A DNA stretch of 5,531 nucleotides from positions 1 through 5,531 of the forward strand of contig JAFGSL010000228.1 in the NCBI GenBank assembly GCA_016934645.1, written 5' to 3'. A program made the translations under genes and the position numbers. The notes below the pieces were generated by a model. The model was not told the origin of the DNA. It ran no database searches and was given only the letters and a program-made list of their open reading frames with translations. Below, piece after piece: positions 1-5,531 of this stretch. How positions within the stretch are numbered: the stretch's first letter is position 1; each line of letters opens with the position of its first letter. The stretch is from Anaerolineae bacterium (GTDB taxonomy: Bacteria > Chloroflexota > Anaerolineae > B4-G1 > SLSP01).

Positions 1-804
1 GGCGACATCGGGATGATCATGGCGCGGCGGCTCACCTTCGAGGGCGCACAAGTCGAAGGCGTACTCGAAGTGATGCCCTATCTCACCGGGCTGAGCCGCA
101 ACTACGTCCAGTGCTTGCTGGACTTCGACATCCCGCTGCACCTGTCGCACACCGTCAAGCGTATCATCGGCAAAGATCGCGTGGAGGCCATCGAGTCGGT
201 GGCAGTCGATGCGCGCTGGCAGCCGGTCCCCGGCACCGAAGAGATCATCCCATGCGACACACTGCTGCTCTCCGTGGGCCTCATCCCGGAGAACGAGTTA
301 TCACTCAAGGCTGGTATAGCCCTCGATCCCATCACCGGCGGGCCGTACGTGGATGATGGCTTCCAGACGAGCGTGCCCGGCATCTACGCGGCGGGCAACG
401 TCGTCCACGTGTACGACCTGGTCGATTGGGTCACACAGGCAGGGATAACGGCGGGGAAGCGAGCGGCGCAGCAAGTTACGAATCATGAATCACGAATCAT
501 GAATGACGAATTACGAATTACGAATTATGTGCCGACGAAAGCTGGTGAAAATGTACGCTACGTTGTCCCGCACAAGGTGAACCCGGAGACGCTTACCGAG
601 GACGCGGTGATGCTGCAAATGCGGGTAACGCGCCCGCTGGAGCAGCCGGTGCGCGTCGAGGTCTACGACGGCGAGACGTTGATCGCGCGGAAGAACGAGC
701 GTTACGCCCGCCCTGGCGAGATGGTCAACATCACCTTGCGCGGGCGCGATTACGACGCCGTGCGCCAGGCCAAGTCGTTGACCGTCGCCGTCGTTCCGAG
801 ATGA
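1..804 (+). CDS. NAD(P)/FAD-dependent oxidoreductase, 3' part (5' end outside window)
   Basis: The reading frame is open from the first base. It begins with Gly-Asp-Ile-Gly followed by MIMARR, which resembles the end of the glycine-rich nucleotide-binding loop of the pyridine nucleotide-disulphide oxidoreductase fold, so the N-terminal FAD-binding part lies upstream. The stretch at 367-399 (TSVPGIYAAGN) is the family's second FAD-contacting motif. After the linker, a C-terminal region (about 532-801) matches the extra domain of oxidoreductases found beside GlpA-like glycerol-3-phosphate dehydrogenases and DUF1667 proteins. That family passes electrons between a dehydrogenase and a nicotinamide or quinone acceptor; the exact substrate is unknown. 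The oddity is a 49-bp tandem repeat (478-526) translated in frame between the two domains. The frame runs through it without a stop, so the gene looks functional. The family call is firm, the physiological role is inferred from neighbours. Confidence 0.85.
   Translation, partial: GDIGMIMARRLTFEGAQVEGVLEVMPYLTGLSRNYVQCLLDFDIPLHLSHTVKRIIGKDRVEAIESVAVDARWQPVPGTEEIIPCDTLLLSVGLIPENELSLKAGIALDPITGGPYVDDGFQTSVPGIYAAGNVVHVYDLVDWVTQAGITAGKRAAQQVTNHESRIMNDELRITNYVPTKAGENVRYVVPHKVNPETLTEDAVMLQMRVTRPLEQPVRVEVYDGETLIARKNERYARPGEMVNITLRGRDYDAVRQAKSLTVAVVPR
478..526 (+). repeat. Seven tandem 7-bp units inside the oxidoreductase gene
   Basis: Seven consecutive copies of A(C/T)GAAT(C/T/G) are at 478, 485, 492, 499, 506, 513 and 520; the last three are identical (ACGAATT). 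Three 7-bp units equal seven codons, so the translation has a seven-residue period (NHESRIM, NDELRIT). The AT-rich repeat stands out in a GC-rich gene and falls in the linker between the FAD/NAD-binding part and the C-terminal domain. I recall similar translated repeats in Chloroflexota proteins, but no search was made. Confidence 0.93.
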
Positions 805-825
805 AACCTTGATCTGCAAACATTC

Positions 826-906
826 AACCACAGAGACACAGAGCGCACAGAGAACGGCGTTGCCAGCAACGCATAAGAACTCCGTGTCCTCTGTGTCTCC
901 GTGTTA
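826..906. repeat. Inverted repeat of CACAGAG units with nested hairpin
   Basis: The left arm (826-852) holds three CACAGAG units at 829, 837 and 846. The right arm (880-906) holds three inverted units, CTC(C/T)GTG, at 880, 889 and 897. The arms match at 21 of 27 positions with an 11-bp perfect core (833-843 against 889-899). In the centre lies a second perfect inverted repeat, GCGTTGC at 857-863 and GCAACGC at 866-872. The element fills most of the 112-base spacer between the oxidoreductase and the glycosidase. It ends at the first base of the glycosidase's Shine-Dalgarno sequence, so a folded transcript could affect its translation. No T-run follows, so it is not a typical intrinsic terminator. 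Confidence 0.9.
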
Positions 907-909
907 GGA
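906..909 (+). promoter_or_regulatory. Ribosome binding site of the glycosidase gene
   Basis: AGGA lies 7 bases before the ATG at 917 and supports that start. Its first base is the last base of the right arm of the upstream inverted repeat. Confidence 0.65.
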
Positions 910-916
910 AAAACGC

Positions 917-2623
917 ATGACGTCTCAATATGCCAAGATCGAAAACCTGATATCCGAAATCAGCACGTTGGCGCTGCCGGACGTGTGGGGCGAAGGCGCG
1001 CTGTTTGCCTTTTCCGGCCTGGATGGGGACACGGACTCAGGCGCAGGCTTCGTGGCAACATTTGGCGCGGAAAGATACGACCTCCTCTTCCACACACCGG
1101 GGCGCTTTATCCTCGAAATCCGCCCACCCCACACAGGCGTGGTCACAGTTGCTACCGGCGATGTGCTCATCGTGGAGACAGCGGATGGGATGCTGTGCGT
1201 CACTTACGCCACGTGGCACACGCTCGTCGGTCTCTATCCCGAAGGCACACACATCGCGCTAAATCCGTTGGTGTGGCTGGATGAAGACAGTAACGAACAC
1301 GAATACCTAGAAATCAGCAACGGGCAGTTTGTTCTCAGCTACGGCACAACGCAAGAAGAAGCCGAAGCACGCGGCAACGCCGCCCGCGAACTGGACGTCG
1401 CGGGAGTGATCCGTGCGCGCCTGGAAAGCTACACCCATCTGCCCAAGCTTCCCCCTGGCGACGACCGTTTGCTGAAGAAATGTTTCAGCGTAATGCGCGT
1501 CAACACGCTGGCGCCGGAAGGTGTCATCGCCCGGACGTGGTCCACGCCGGATCGCGTCCCGCACAGGCGAATGTGGTTATGGGATTCCGTTTTTCACAGC
1601 CTGGCGATGAACCGTTTCGACCCGGAGGTCGCCGCTGACTTCTTCCTCGCGGTGCTCGACACCCAACGCGACGATGGGATGATCCCGCACTTCAGCGGCC
1701 CCGATGGACGCACGTCGCGCATCACGCAACCACCTATCCTGACCTGGGGTGTGTGGGAGAACTACAAGGTGCTCCGGGATAAAGCCAGACTTCAACTAGC
1801 CTTACCCAAGCTCGAACGCTATCTGGAATGGAATCTCACCAACCGCGATCAAAACGGCAATCACCTGCTGGAATGGTTCATCGAAGGCGACCCATTGTGT
1901 CGCTCCGGCGAATCGGGTTTGGACAATTCACCGCGCTTCGACGAGGCCATTTTACTGGATGCCGTCGATTTCTCCGTCTTCCAGGCGCGCGATATGGCCT
2001 GCGTCGCGCAGCTATGGCGCGCGCGCGGTGAACCGGAACGCGCCTCCGTATGGGAGGAGCGCGCTGCGGCGATGCGGCACGCGATTCATACCCTTTTATG
2101 GGATGAGGAGAGCGGCTTCTACTACGACCGGGACTTCGATGGCTGCCTTTCGTCCGTTATGGCGGTGACCGGCTTCCTGCCGCTGCTGCTTAAGGACATC
2201 CCCACGGACCACGTCGACAGACTCGTCAGTCACCTCAAAAACCCGGACACCTTCAATACCGCCTTCCCGATCCCGAGCGTCGCCGTTAACGATCCGCACT
2301 GGTCCACCGATATGTGGCGCGGCGCGACGTGGATCAACCTTAATTATCTCGTCATCCAAGGCCTGCGCCGCCACAAGCATCACGCAGAAGCCGATTGGCT
2401 GGTCGATCTCACCATCACCCACGTCGGCAAGTATTACGTACGCTATGGCGTGCTCTTCGAGTTCTTCGACGCCAAGGATGAGCGCCCGCCCACGCAGTGC
2501 GACCGCAAAGGCCCCCACCAGGAACCCTACGACATCTACCGCAAGATGGATTCGATCCGCGACTACCACTGGACAGCGGCACTGACGGCGCTTTTGCTCT
2601 TGGAGCGGAATGGGATAGAATGA
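917..2623 (+). CDS. MGH1/GH63-like glycoside hydrolase (trehalase-like six-hairpin fold)
   Basis: This 568-residue protein has no signal peptide or membrane segment, so it is probably cytoplasmic. Residues 1-165 look beta-rich and would form an N-terminal domain. Residues about 180-565 match the (alpha/alpha)6 barrel of GH63/GH37-type enzymes: WLWDSVFHSLAM (220-231), QRDDGMIPH (250-258), GLDNSPRFD (334-342), MWRGATWINLNY (466-477), FEFFDAKDE (514-522) and DYHWTAALTALLLLE (549-563). By analogy with GH63 enzymes such as mannosylglycerate hydrolase, Asp336 is the likely general acid and Glu515 the likely general base; these are the inverting pair of the family. The substrate is not readable. Mannosyl- or glucosylglycerate and short alpha-glucosides or mannosides are candidates. 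The gene sits between two polyol-dehydrogenase components and is followed by a sugar isomerase, which fits intracellular breakdown of an imported glycoside. Its stop codon lies inside a downstream repeat. Confidence 0.85.
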   Translation: MTSQYAKIENLISEISTLALPDVWGEGALFAFSGLDGDTDSGAGFVATFGAERYDLLFHTPGRFILEIRPPHTGVVTVATGDVLIVETADGMLCVTYATWHTLVGLYPEGTHIALNPLVWLDEDSNEHEYLEISNGQFVLSYGTTQEEAEARGNAARELDVAGVIRARLESYTHLPKLPPGDDRLLKKCFSVMRVNTLAPEGVIARTWSTPDRVPHRRMWLWDSVFHSLAMNRFDPEVAADFFLAVLDTQRDDGMIPHFSGPDGRTSRITQPPILTWGVWENYKVLRDKARLQLALPKLERYLEWNLTNRDQNGNHLLEWFIEGDPLCRSGESGLDNSPRFDEAILLDAVDFSVFQARDMACVAQLWRARGEPERASVWEERAAAMRHAIHTLLWDEESGFYYDRDFDGCLSSVMAVTGFLPLLLKDIPTDHVDRLVSHLKNPDTFNTAFPIPSVAVNDPHWSTDMWRGATWINLNYLVIQGLRRHKHHAEADWLVDLTITHVGKYYVRYGVLFEFFDAKDERPPTQCDRKGPHQEPYDIYRKMDSIRDYHWTAALTALLLLERNGIE

Positions 2624-2675
2624 GCGAAGAAAGAATGAGCGAATCAGCGAATGAAGAATGAGCGAATCAGCGAAT
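2618..2675 (+). repeat. Tandem GAATNAGC units between glycosidase and isomerase genes
   Basis: Units of GAATGAGC and GAATCAGC alternate at 2633/2641 and again at 2656/2664. This gives a 22-bp direct repeat (2631-2652 and 2654-2675, period 23) with no mismatch. A partial copy (GAATGAGCGAA) at 2618-2628 contains the TGA stop of the glycosidase, so the array overlaps the end of that gene. Its far end abuts the Shine-Dalgarno sequence of the next gene. No inverted partner arm is present in this window. Confidence 0.93.
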
Positions 2676-2681
2676 AGGAGA
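2676..2681 (+). promoter_or_regulatory. Ribosome binding site of the sugar isomerase gene
   Basis: AGGAGA ends 7 bases before the ATG at 2689. It starts directly after the last repeat unit of the upstream array. Confidence 0.75.
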
Positions 2682-2688
2682 TGATCTT

Positions 2689-3540
2689 ATGACCGCAACC
2701 TTTACCATCAGTGCTTTTGGCGATGAAATCGCCCCGGATTTGGAAGAACAACTGACGACACTCAACGCGCTGGAAATCGGCGGGCTGGACCTGCGCGGCG
2801 CGTGGGGCAAGAACGTCGTGCGGATGGAAGACGACGATCTGGCGAAGGTCGTGGAGTTGTGCGACGCGCACGGCGTCCAGGTGGCCTGCCTCGGCAGTCC
2901 CATCGGCAAGTCGCCCATCACAGAACCCATCGACTACGAAATCGGCAACCTCACGCGCATCTTTCACGCCGGCGAAACCGTGGGCTGCCGCCGCGTGCGC
3001 CTCTTCTCCTTCTACCCGCCGGACACCAGCACCAACGAACATTACGATGACTACGTCGCAGAGGCAACCGCGCGTCTGGCCAAACTTACAGAGATGGCGG
3101 AGGCCGAGGGCTTCACACTGCTACTCGAAAACGAGAAGGGCATCGTCACCGACACGCTGGCGCGCTGCGAGGCCGTCGTCAAGGCGGTTGACAATCCGCA
3201 TCTGCGTTTCCTCTGGGACTCGGCGAACTTCGTCCAGGTGGACGAGGAACGCGTCGTCGAGCGCGGCTGGCCGATGGTTGGCGACCTCATCGGCTACGTC
3301 CACATCAAGGATGCGGTGCTCGCCGATGGGCACGTCGTCCCCGCCGGGGAAGGCGACGGTCAACTGCCGCTGCTGCTGACGCACCTCAAGGCGTCCGGCT
3401 ACCAGGGCGTCCTCGCGTTGGAGCCACACCTGAAGATCGCCGGGCACAGCACCGGCTTCAGCGGCGCCGACGGGATGAGAATCGCCGTCACCGCGCTGCG
3501 CAAAGTGATGGCTGCGACCGGTTGTATCGAGACAAAATAG
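2689..3540 (+). CDS. Sugar phosphate isomerase/epimerase (xylose-isomerase-like TIM barrel)
   Basis: The 283-residue product has the length and motif order of the AP-endonuclease-2/xylose isomerase-like TIM-barrel family (PF01261 type). Likely divalent-metal ligands on successive strands are Glu147 in LLLENEKG, Asp177 in LWDSANF, His205 in YVHIKD and Glu245 in LALEPHL; GEGDG at 220-224 is the usual loop before the last strands. Members isomerise or epimerise keto sugars, inosose or sugar phosphates, or act in polyol catabolism. The specific substrate cannot be assigned, and the endonuclease IV branch is unlikely because its extra zinc-binding histidines are not apparent. There is no signal peptide. 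A strong ribosome binding site supports the ATG start. The position directly after a glycosidase and before the DUF1667 gene suggests that it processes the sugar released by the glycosidase or an oxidised derivative of it. Confidence 0.85.
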   Translation: MTATFTISAFGDEIAPDLEEQLTTLNALEIGGLDLRGAWGKNVVRMEDDDLAKVVELCDAHGVQVACLGSPIGKSPITEPIDYEIGNLTRIFHAGETVGCRRVRLFSFYPPDTSTNEHYDDYVAEATARLAKLTEMAEAEGFTLLLENEKGIVTDTLARCEAVVKAVDNPHLRFLWDSANFVQVDEERVVERGWPMVGDLIGYVHIKDAVLADGHVVPAGEGDGQLPLLLTHLKASGYQGVLALEPHLKIAGHSTGFSGADGMRIAVTALRKVMAATGCIETK

Positions 3541-3541
3541 T

Positions 3542-3607
3542 CAGCAGATTGAGCGGATTAAGCAGATTTTTGTTTCTTTAATCCGTTAAAATCCGTTCAA
3601 TCCGTTG
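3542..3607. repeat. Inverted repeat of three C(A/G)GATT and three AATCCGTT units
   Basis: The left arm has CAGATT, CGGATT and CAGATT at 3545, 3554 and 3563, a 9-bp period. The right arm has AATCCGTT at 3580, 3590 and 3599. The outer 18 positions pair with three mismatches. The element begins two bases after the stop of the isomerase gene and ends 7 bases before the Shine-Dalgarno sequence of the DUF1667 gene. Its 3+3 layout is the same as that of the CACAGAG element, although the sequence is unrelated. The centre contains a short T-rich stretch, but no intrinsic-terminator arrangement. Confidence 0.92.
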
Positions 3608-3614
3608 ACATTTC

Positions 3615-3620
3615 AGGAGA
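3615..3620 (+). promoter_or_regulatory. Ribosome binding site that sets the DUF1667 start
   Basis: AGGAGA lies 5 bases before the ATG at 3626. It supports that ATG over the in-frame TTG at 3605, which lies upstream of the site and inside the repeat. Confidence 0.8.
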
Positions 3621-3625
3621 AATTT

Positions 3626-3994
3626 ATGCCCATAACCGAGAAAATGATCTGCATCACCTGCCCGATGGGGTGTTCGGTGGAACTGACCCACGAGGGCGAA
3701 ACGCTGCTGAGTGTCGATGGCAACACCTGCAAGCGCGGTGAGGACTACGTGCGGCGCGAGCTGACCGATCCCCGGCGCATGGTGGCAACGACGGTGAAAG
3801 TGAAAGATGGCGTTCACCCGCTGGTTCCTGTCTACACTGCGCAGGCATTCCCCAAGCCGCGCATCTTCGAGCTACTGAAGGCGCTGCGTCAGGTGGAACT
3901 CGCAGCGCCGGTGGAGATGGGGCAAGTCGTGCTGCCAAATGCACTGGATACCGGCATCGACATCCTCGCCAGCCGGGAGATGCCGCGCAGTTAG
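3626..3994 (+). CDS. DUF1667 domain protein, four-cysteine partner of the FAD oxidoreductase
   Basis: The 122-residue product is a complete DUF1667 protein. Cysteines 9, 12, 16 and 35 (CITCPMGC, then GNTCKRG) have the spacing CX2CX3CX18C. This resembles the Fe-S cluster site at the N-terminus of molybdopterin oxidoreductases, so cluster binding is likely but not shown. The conserved stretches REL-DPRRM, PLVPVYT and LDTGIDILASRE follow. DUF1667 genes usually follow an FAD-dependent GlpA-like dehydrogenase and an NAD(P)/FAD oxidoreductase and are thought to act with them in electron transfer. Here the oxidoreductase is 2.8 kb upstream, with two sugar genes between. The ATG at 3626 was chosen for its ribosome binding site; an in-frame TTG at 3605 would add seven residues encoded partly by the repeat. 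The protein ends at a TAG whose reading frame continues open into the next gene. Confidence 0.88.
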   Translation: MPITEKMICITCPMGCSVELTHEGETLLSVDGNTCKRGEDYVRRELTDPRRMVATTVKVKDGVHPLVPVYTAQAFPKPRIFELLKALRQVELAAPVEMGQVVLPNALDTGIDILASREMPRS

Positions 3995-4003
3995 CTGGCC
4001 AGC
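3994..4003. repeat. 10-bp perfect palindrome at the end of the DUF1667 gene
   Basis: GCTGGCCAGC is a perfect dyad that starts at the last base of the TAG stop. It lies close to the change from GC-rich to AT-rich sequence. At this length it may be chance; it could also be a small operator or a junction scar. Confidence 0.4.
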
Positions 4004-4030
4004 CAACGTCGAAAGGCACTATTTGTAGAT

Positions 4031-5329
4031 ATGGAACAAGACGCAAGCATACGACCTGCGGAATTGAAGAGTCTGGAGCGCAAGTTCTGCGCTTTTCTCG
4101 AAGATGTTTCGCTGAAACGCAAGCAAGAAAAACCGTACATATATCTAGGGCAAACATATGGGCCTCATTGTGCAATGCTGCAATGGGGAGAGAATCCCTT
4201 CTTTGAGGTGATTGAAACTGCTCAGAAGTCGTGTTCGAATATATCAACTAGACAAATCGCCAAAGCACTGCGCGATTTGATGGTAAAGATGTTCGAAGAT
4301 CAAGCTGTAAGAGAAGACGGCACAGCTGACCTTGAACTTGAATCCATCACAGAAATTCTAGATACATCTAATGTAGATAAAAGCGTCCTCCAAGCAGTTT
4401 TGTCTTTGAGAAGCCTGGCAAAACCGCAAGTTGTGTTTGTACCGGTAGAAGGTCTCTCACTGAAAGTCAGCTCTTTGACGGTCGGGAATATAACACTTCA
4501 TCCACGATCTAGTGCAAGCGAACTAGATCAAGCATTGAGAGATATAGAAGAACGCATGAAAAGGGACATCACCTCCCTAGAGGCAAATCTGCAAGACGCC
4601 ACTTGCTATGCTAGGGTAGAAGTTGTAGGTGATGACTACTTCGTTCGGGATGAAGCCATTCGACGCACAAAGGAAGCTATCCATATCTTGAATCTATATC
4701 TGAGTTCTTCACAACACCAACTTCATCACTGGGCGTCGATTCGTATCGCACGTGTCATCATCAATCGAACGCTGCCAGACGACCAAATCGGGTTCAATCG
4801 ATCCTTCCCGGTTGAGCGACCATTTGAACTTGATCGGAACAAAGAACGAGGTATGGTCCAAGCGGCATTGGAAGCAATGAATAATCATTTCGAACCTCAA
4901 AATAACCCGGAAATTACAAAGAGGATTCGGCAAGCGGTAACTTGGTATAGCAAAGCTGTAGACGCCGACTCGCCAGAAGAGAAGTTCGTGAATCTTGCTA
5001 TCGCCTTGGAAAGCCTTCTGATTGGTCAGGAGGGTGAAGGGCCGTACGCAACCACTGGGAGCATCAACCAAAGAATAGGTGAGCGCGTAGCATTTCTTTT
5101 GGGAGATGACTTTGAGAGCCGAGTGTATCTCGAGAAAACGGCCAAGGAACTCTATGGTCTGCGTAGTGCAATTGTGCATAGAGGGGAATCAGTAACGCAA
5201 AACGATCTCGCTCAGATGGATGATCTTGTTATGCAAGTCATATTGGCCTTTCTGAAACACGAGTTCAACACCTGGCCAAAATTTCGCGAATGGATAGCAC
5301 ATGAGAAGTACAATAGAGTGACCATCTAG
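4031..5329 (+). CDS. ApeA-like HEPN domain protein, possible RNase or defence protein
   Basis: The 432-residue protein has no signal peptide. Residues about 300-420 look like the ApeA-like HEPN domain: a helical segment with ALESLL (325-330) and then LYGLRSAIVHRG (374-385), which contains the HEPN motif R378-X4-H383. In active HEPN proteins this Arg/His pair cuts RNA. Residues 1-300 are not assigned; the middle part (VVFVPVEGLSLK, then a predicted helix near 205-225) resembles the leader region seen in ApeA-type proteins. Related proteins occur in anti-phage defence and as lone orphans. GC in sampled 60-base rows is 35-48 percent, against 70 percent in the isomerase gene, and AGA, ATA and CTA codons are common, which suggests horizontal transfer. 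There is no clear ribosome binding site: GAAAGG at 4011-4016 is 14 bases from the ATG. No antitoxin or partner gene is visible. HEPN family is likely; defence function is inferred. Confidence 0.72.
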   Translation: MEQDASIRPAELKSLERKFCAFLEDVSLKRKQEKPYIYLGQTYGPHCAMLQWGENPFFEVIETAQKSCSNISTRQIAKALRDLMVKMFEDQAVREDGTADLELESITEILDTSNVDKSVLQAVLSLRSLAKPQVVFVPVEGLSLKVSSLTVGNITLHPRSSASELDQALRDIEERMKRDITSLEANLQDATCYARVEVVGDDYFVRDEAIRRTKEAIHILNLYLSSSQHQLHHWASIRIARVIINRTLPDDQIGFNRSFPVERPFELDRNKERGMVQAALEAMNNHFEPQNNPEITKRIRQAVTWYSKAVDADSPEEKFVNLAIALESLLIGQEGEGPYATTGSINQRIGERVAFLLGDDFESRVYLEKTAKELYGLRSAIVHRGESVTQNDLAQMDDLVMQVILAFLKHEFNTWPKFREWIAHEKYNRVTI

Positions 5330-5531
5330 CCCTTTGCTGGAAGTAATGGCACTATCGACATTGAGGCACATCGGCGGTTTCATTTGAGGAAGTGATTGAT
5401 AAGCAAGAGTGCAAGTGAAAACCCGGCACCTAGCCTCGGTCTTTCCATTAAGGATTGAGAATTAAATAACTGTCTGATTAGTTATTGAGCTACCTGACTC
5501 TTGCATTTTGAGTCAACAGCATTAGGCTTGA
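5330..5531. other. AT-rich non-coding tail with two small inverted repeats
   Basis: No gene is supported on either strand; the only frames are very short. Two small hairpins occur: AATAACT/AGTTATT (5465-5471 and 5480-5486, 8-base loop) and TGACTC/GAGTCA (5495-5500 and 5510-5515, 9-base loop). Neither is followed by a T-run, so no terminator can be claimed for the HEPN gene. Confidence 0.5.

Noticed and set aside
13..15. ATG at 13 as the true start of the oxidoreductase
   Set aside because: The frame is open upstream to base 1 and reads Gly-Asp-Ile-Gly, part of the nucleotide-binding motif, so the gene starts outside the window.
857..872. Intrinsic terminator after the oxidoreductase gene
   Set aside because: The GCGTTGC/GCAACGC stem is followed by ATAAGAAC and not by a T-run.
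2096..2569. Open frame of 157 codons on the minus strand in the glycosidase gene
   Set aside because: It is antisense to the catalytic domain of a well-supported gene; long antisense frames are expected at this GC content.
2618..2675. CRISPR array
   Set aside because: The 22-bp copies are practically adjacent (period 23), so there are no spacers of protospacer length; the sequence is a tandem repeat of 8-bp units.
3654..4247. Open frame of 197 codons on the minus strand across the DUF1667 and HEPN genes
   Set aside because: It is antisense to two recognisable genes, crosses the composition change, is rich in Arg, Pro, Ala and Cys as shadows of GC-rich genes are, and has no recognisable motif.
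4709..5179. Open frame of 156 codons on the minus strand in the HEPN gene, considered as an antitoxin
   Set aside because: It is fully antisense to the HEPN coding region, and the translation has no recognisable domain. The + strand frame carries the HEPN motif.
5403..5504. Distant inverted repeat GCAAGAGT (5403-5410) and ACTCTTGC (5497-5504) as element ends
   Set aside because: Only 8 bp with no extension, no transposase gene between the copies and no target duplication seen; compatible with chance.

Overview
The window looks like a piece of a GC-rich bacterial chromosome. Gene style and the tandem short-unit repeats suggest Chloroflexota (Anaerolineae-like), but that assignment rests on recall of similar genomes and not on a marker gene. 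All five genes are on the + strand. Four closely packed genes of carbohydrate and polyol metabolism occupy 1-3994. An AT-richer tail at 4011-5531 carries one HEPN-domain gene and 202 bases without a gene.

Layout: (1) 1-804, the 3' part of an NAD(P)/FAD-dependent oxidoreductase of the type that accompanies GlpA-like glycerol-3-phosphate dehydrogenases; its linker contains an in-frame tandem repeat. (2) 917-2623, a cytoplasmic MGH1/GH63-like (alpha/alpha)6-barrel glycoside hydrolase. (3) 2689-3540, a xylose-isomerase-like TIM-barrel sugar phosphate isomerase/epimerase. (4) 3626-3994, a small DUF1667 protein with four cysteines, the usual partner of gene 1. (5) 4031-5329, a 432-residue protein with an ApeA-like HEPN domain at its C-terminus, a possible RNase-type defence protein.

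Genes 1 and 4 normally sit side by side as parts of one FAD/Fe-S dehydrogenase module. Here a glycosidase and a sugar isomerase lie between them. A plausible reading is a catabolic operon in which a glycoside is hydrolysed, the product is isomerised, and a polyol phosphate or related compound is oxidised; the substrate cannot be read from the sequence.

The most unusual feature is the spacers. Each of the first three gene junctions is filled by a repeat element of different sequence, and a fourth element lies inside gene 1. All four are built the same way, from short units (7, 8, 8-9 and 9 bp) repeated in tandem. Two of them have a 3+3 layout: three units, a centre, then three inverted units. 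The fourth junction, before the HEPN gene, has no such element and coincides with a sharp drop in GC. The HEPN gene therefore looks like a later arrival.
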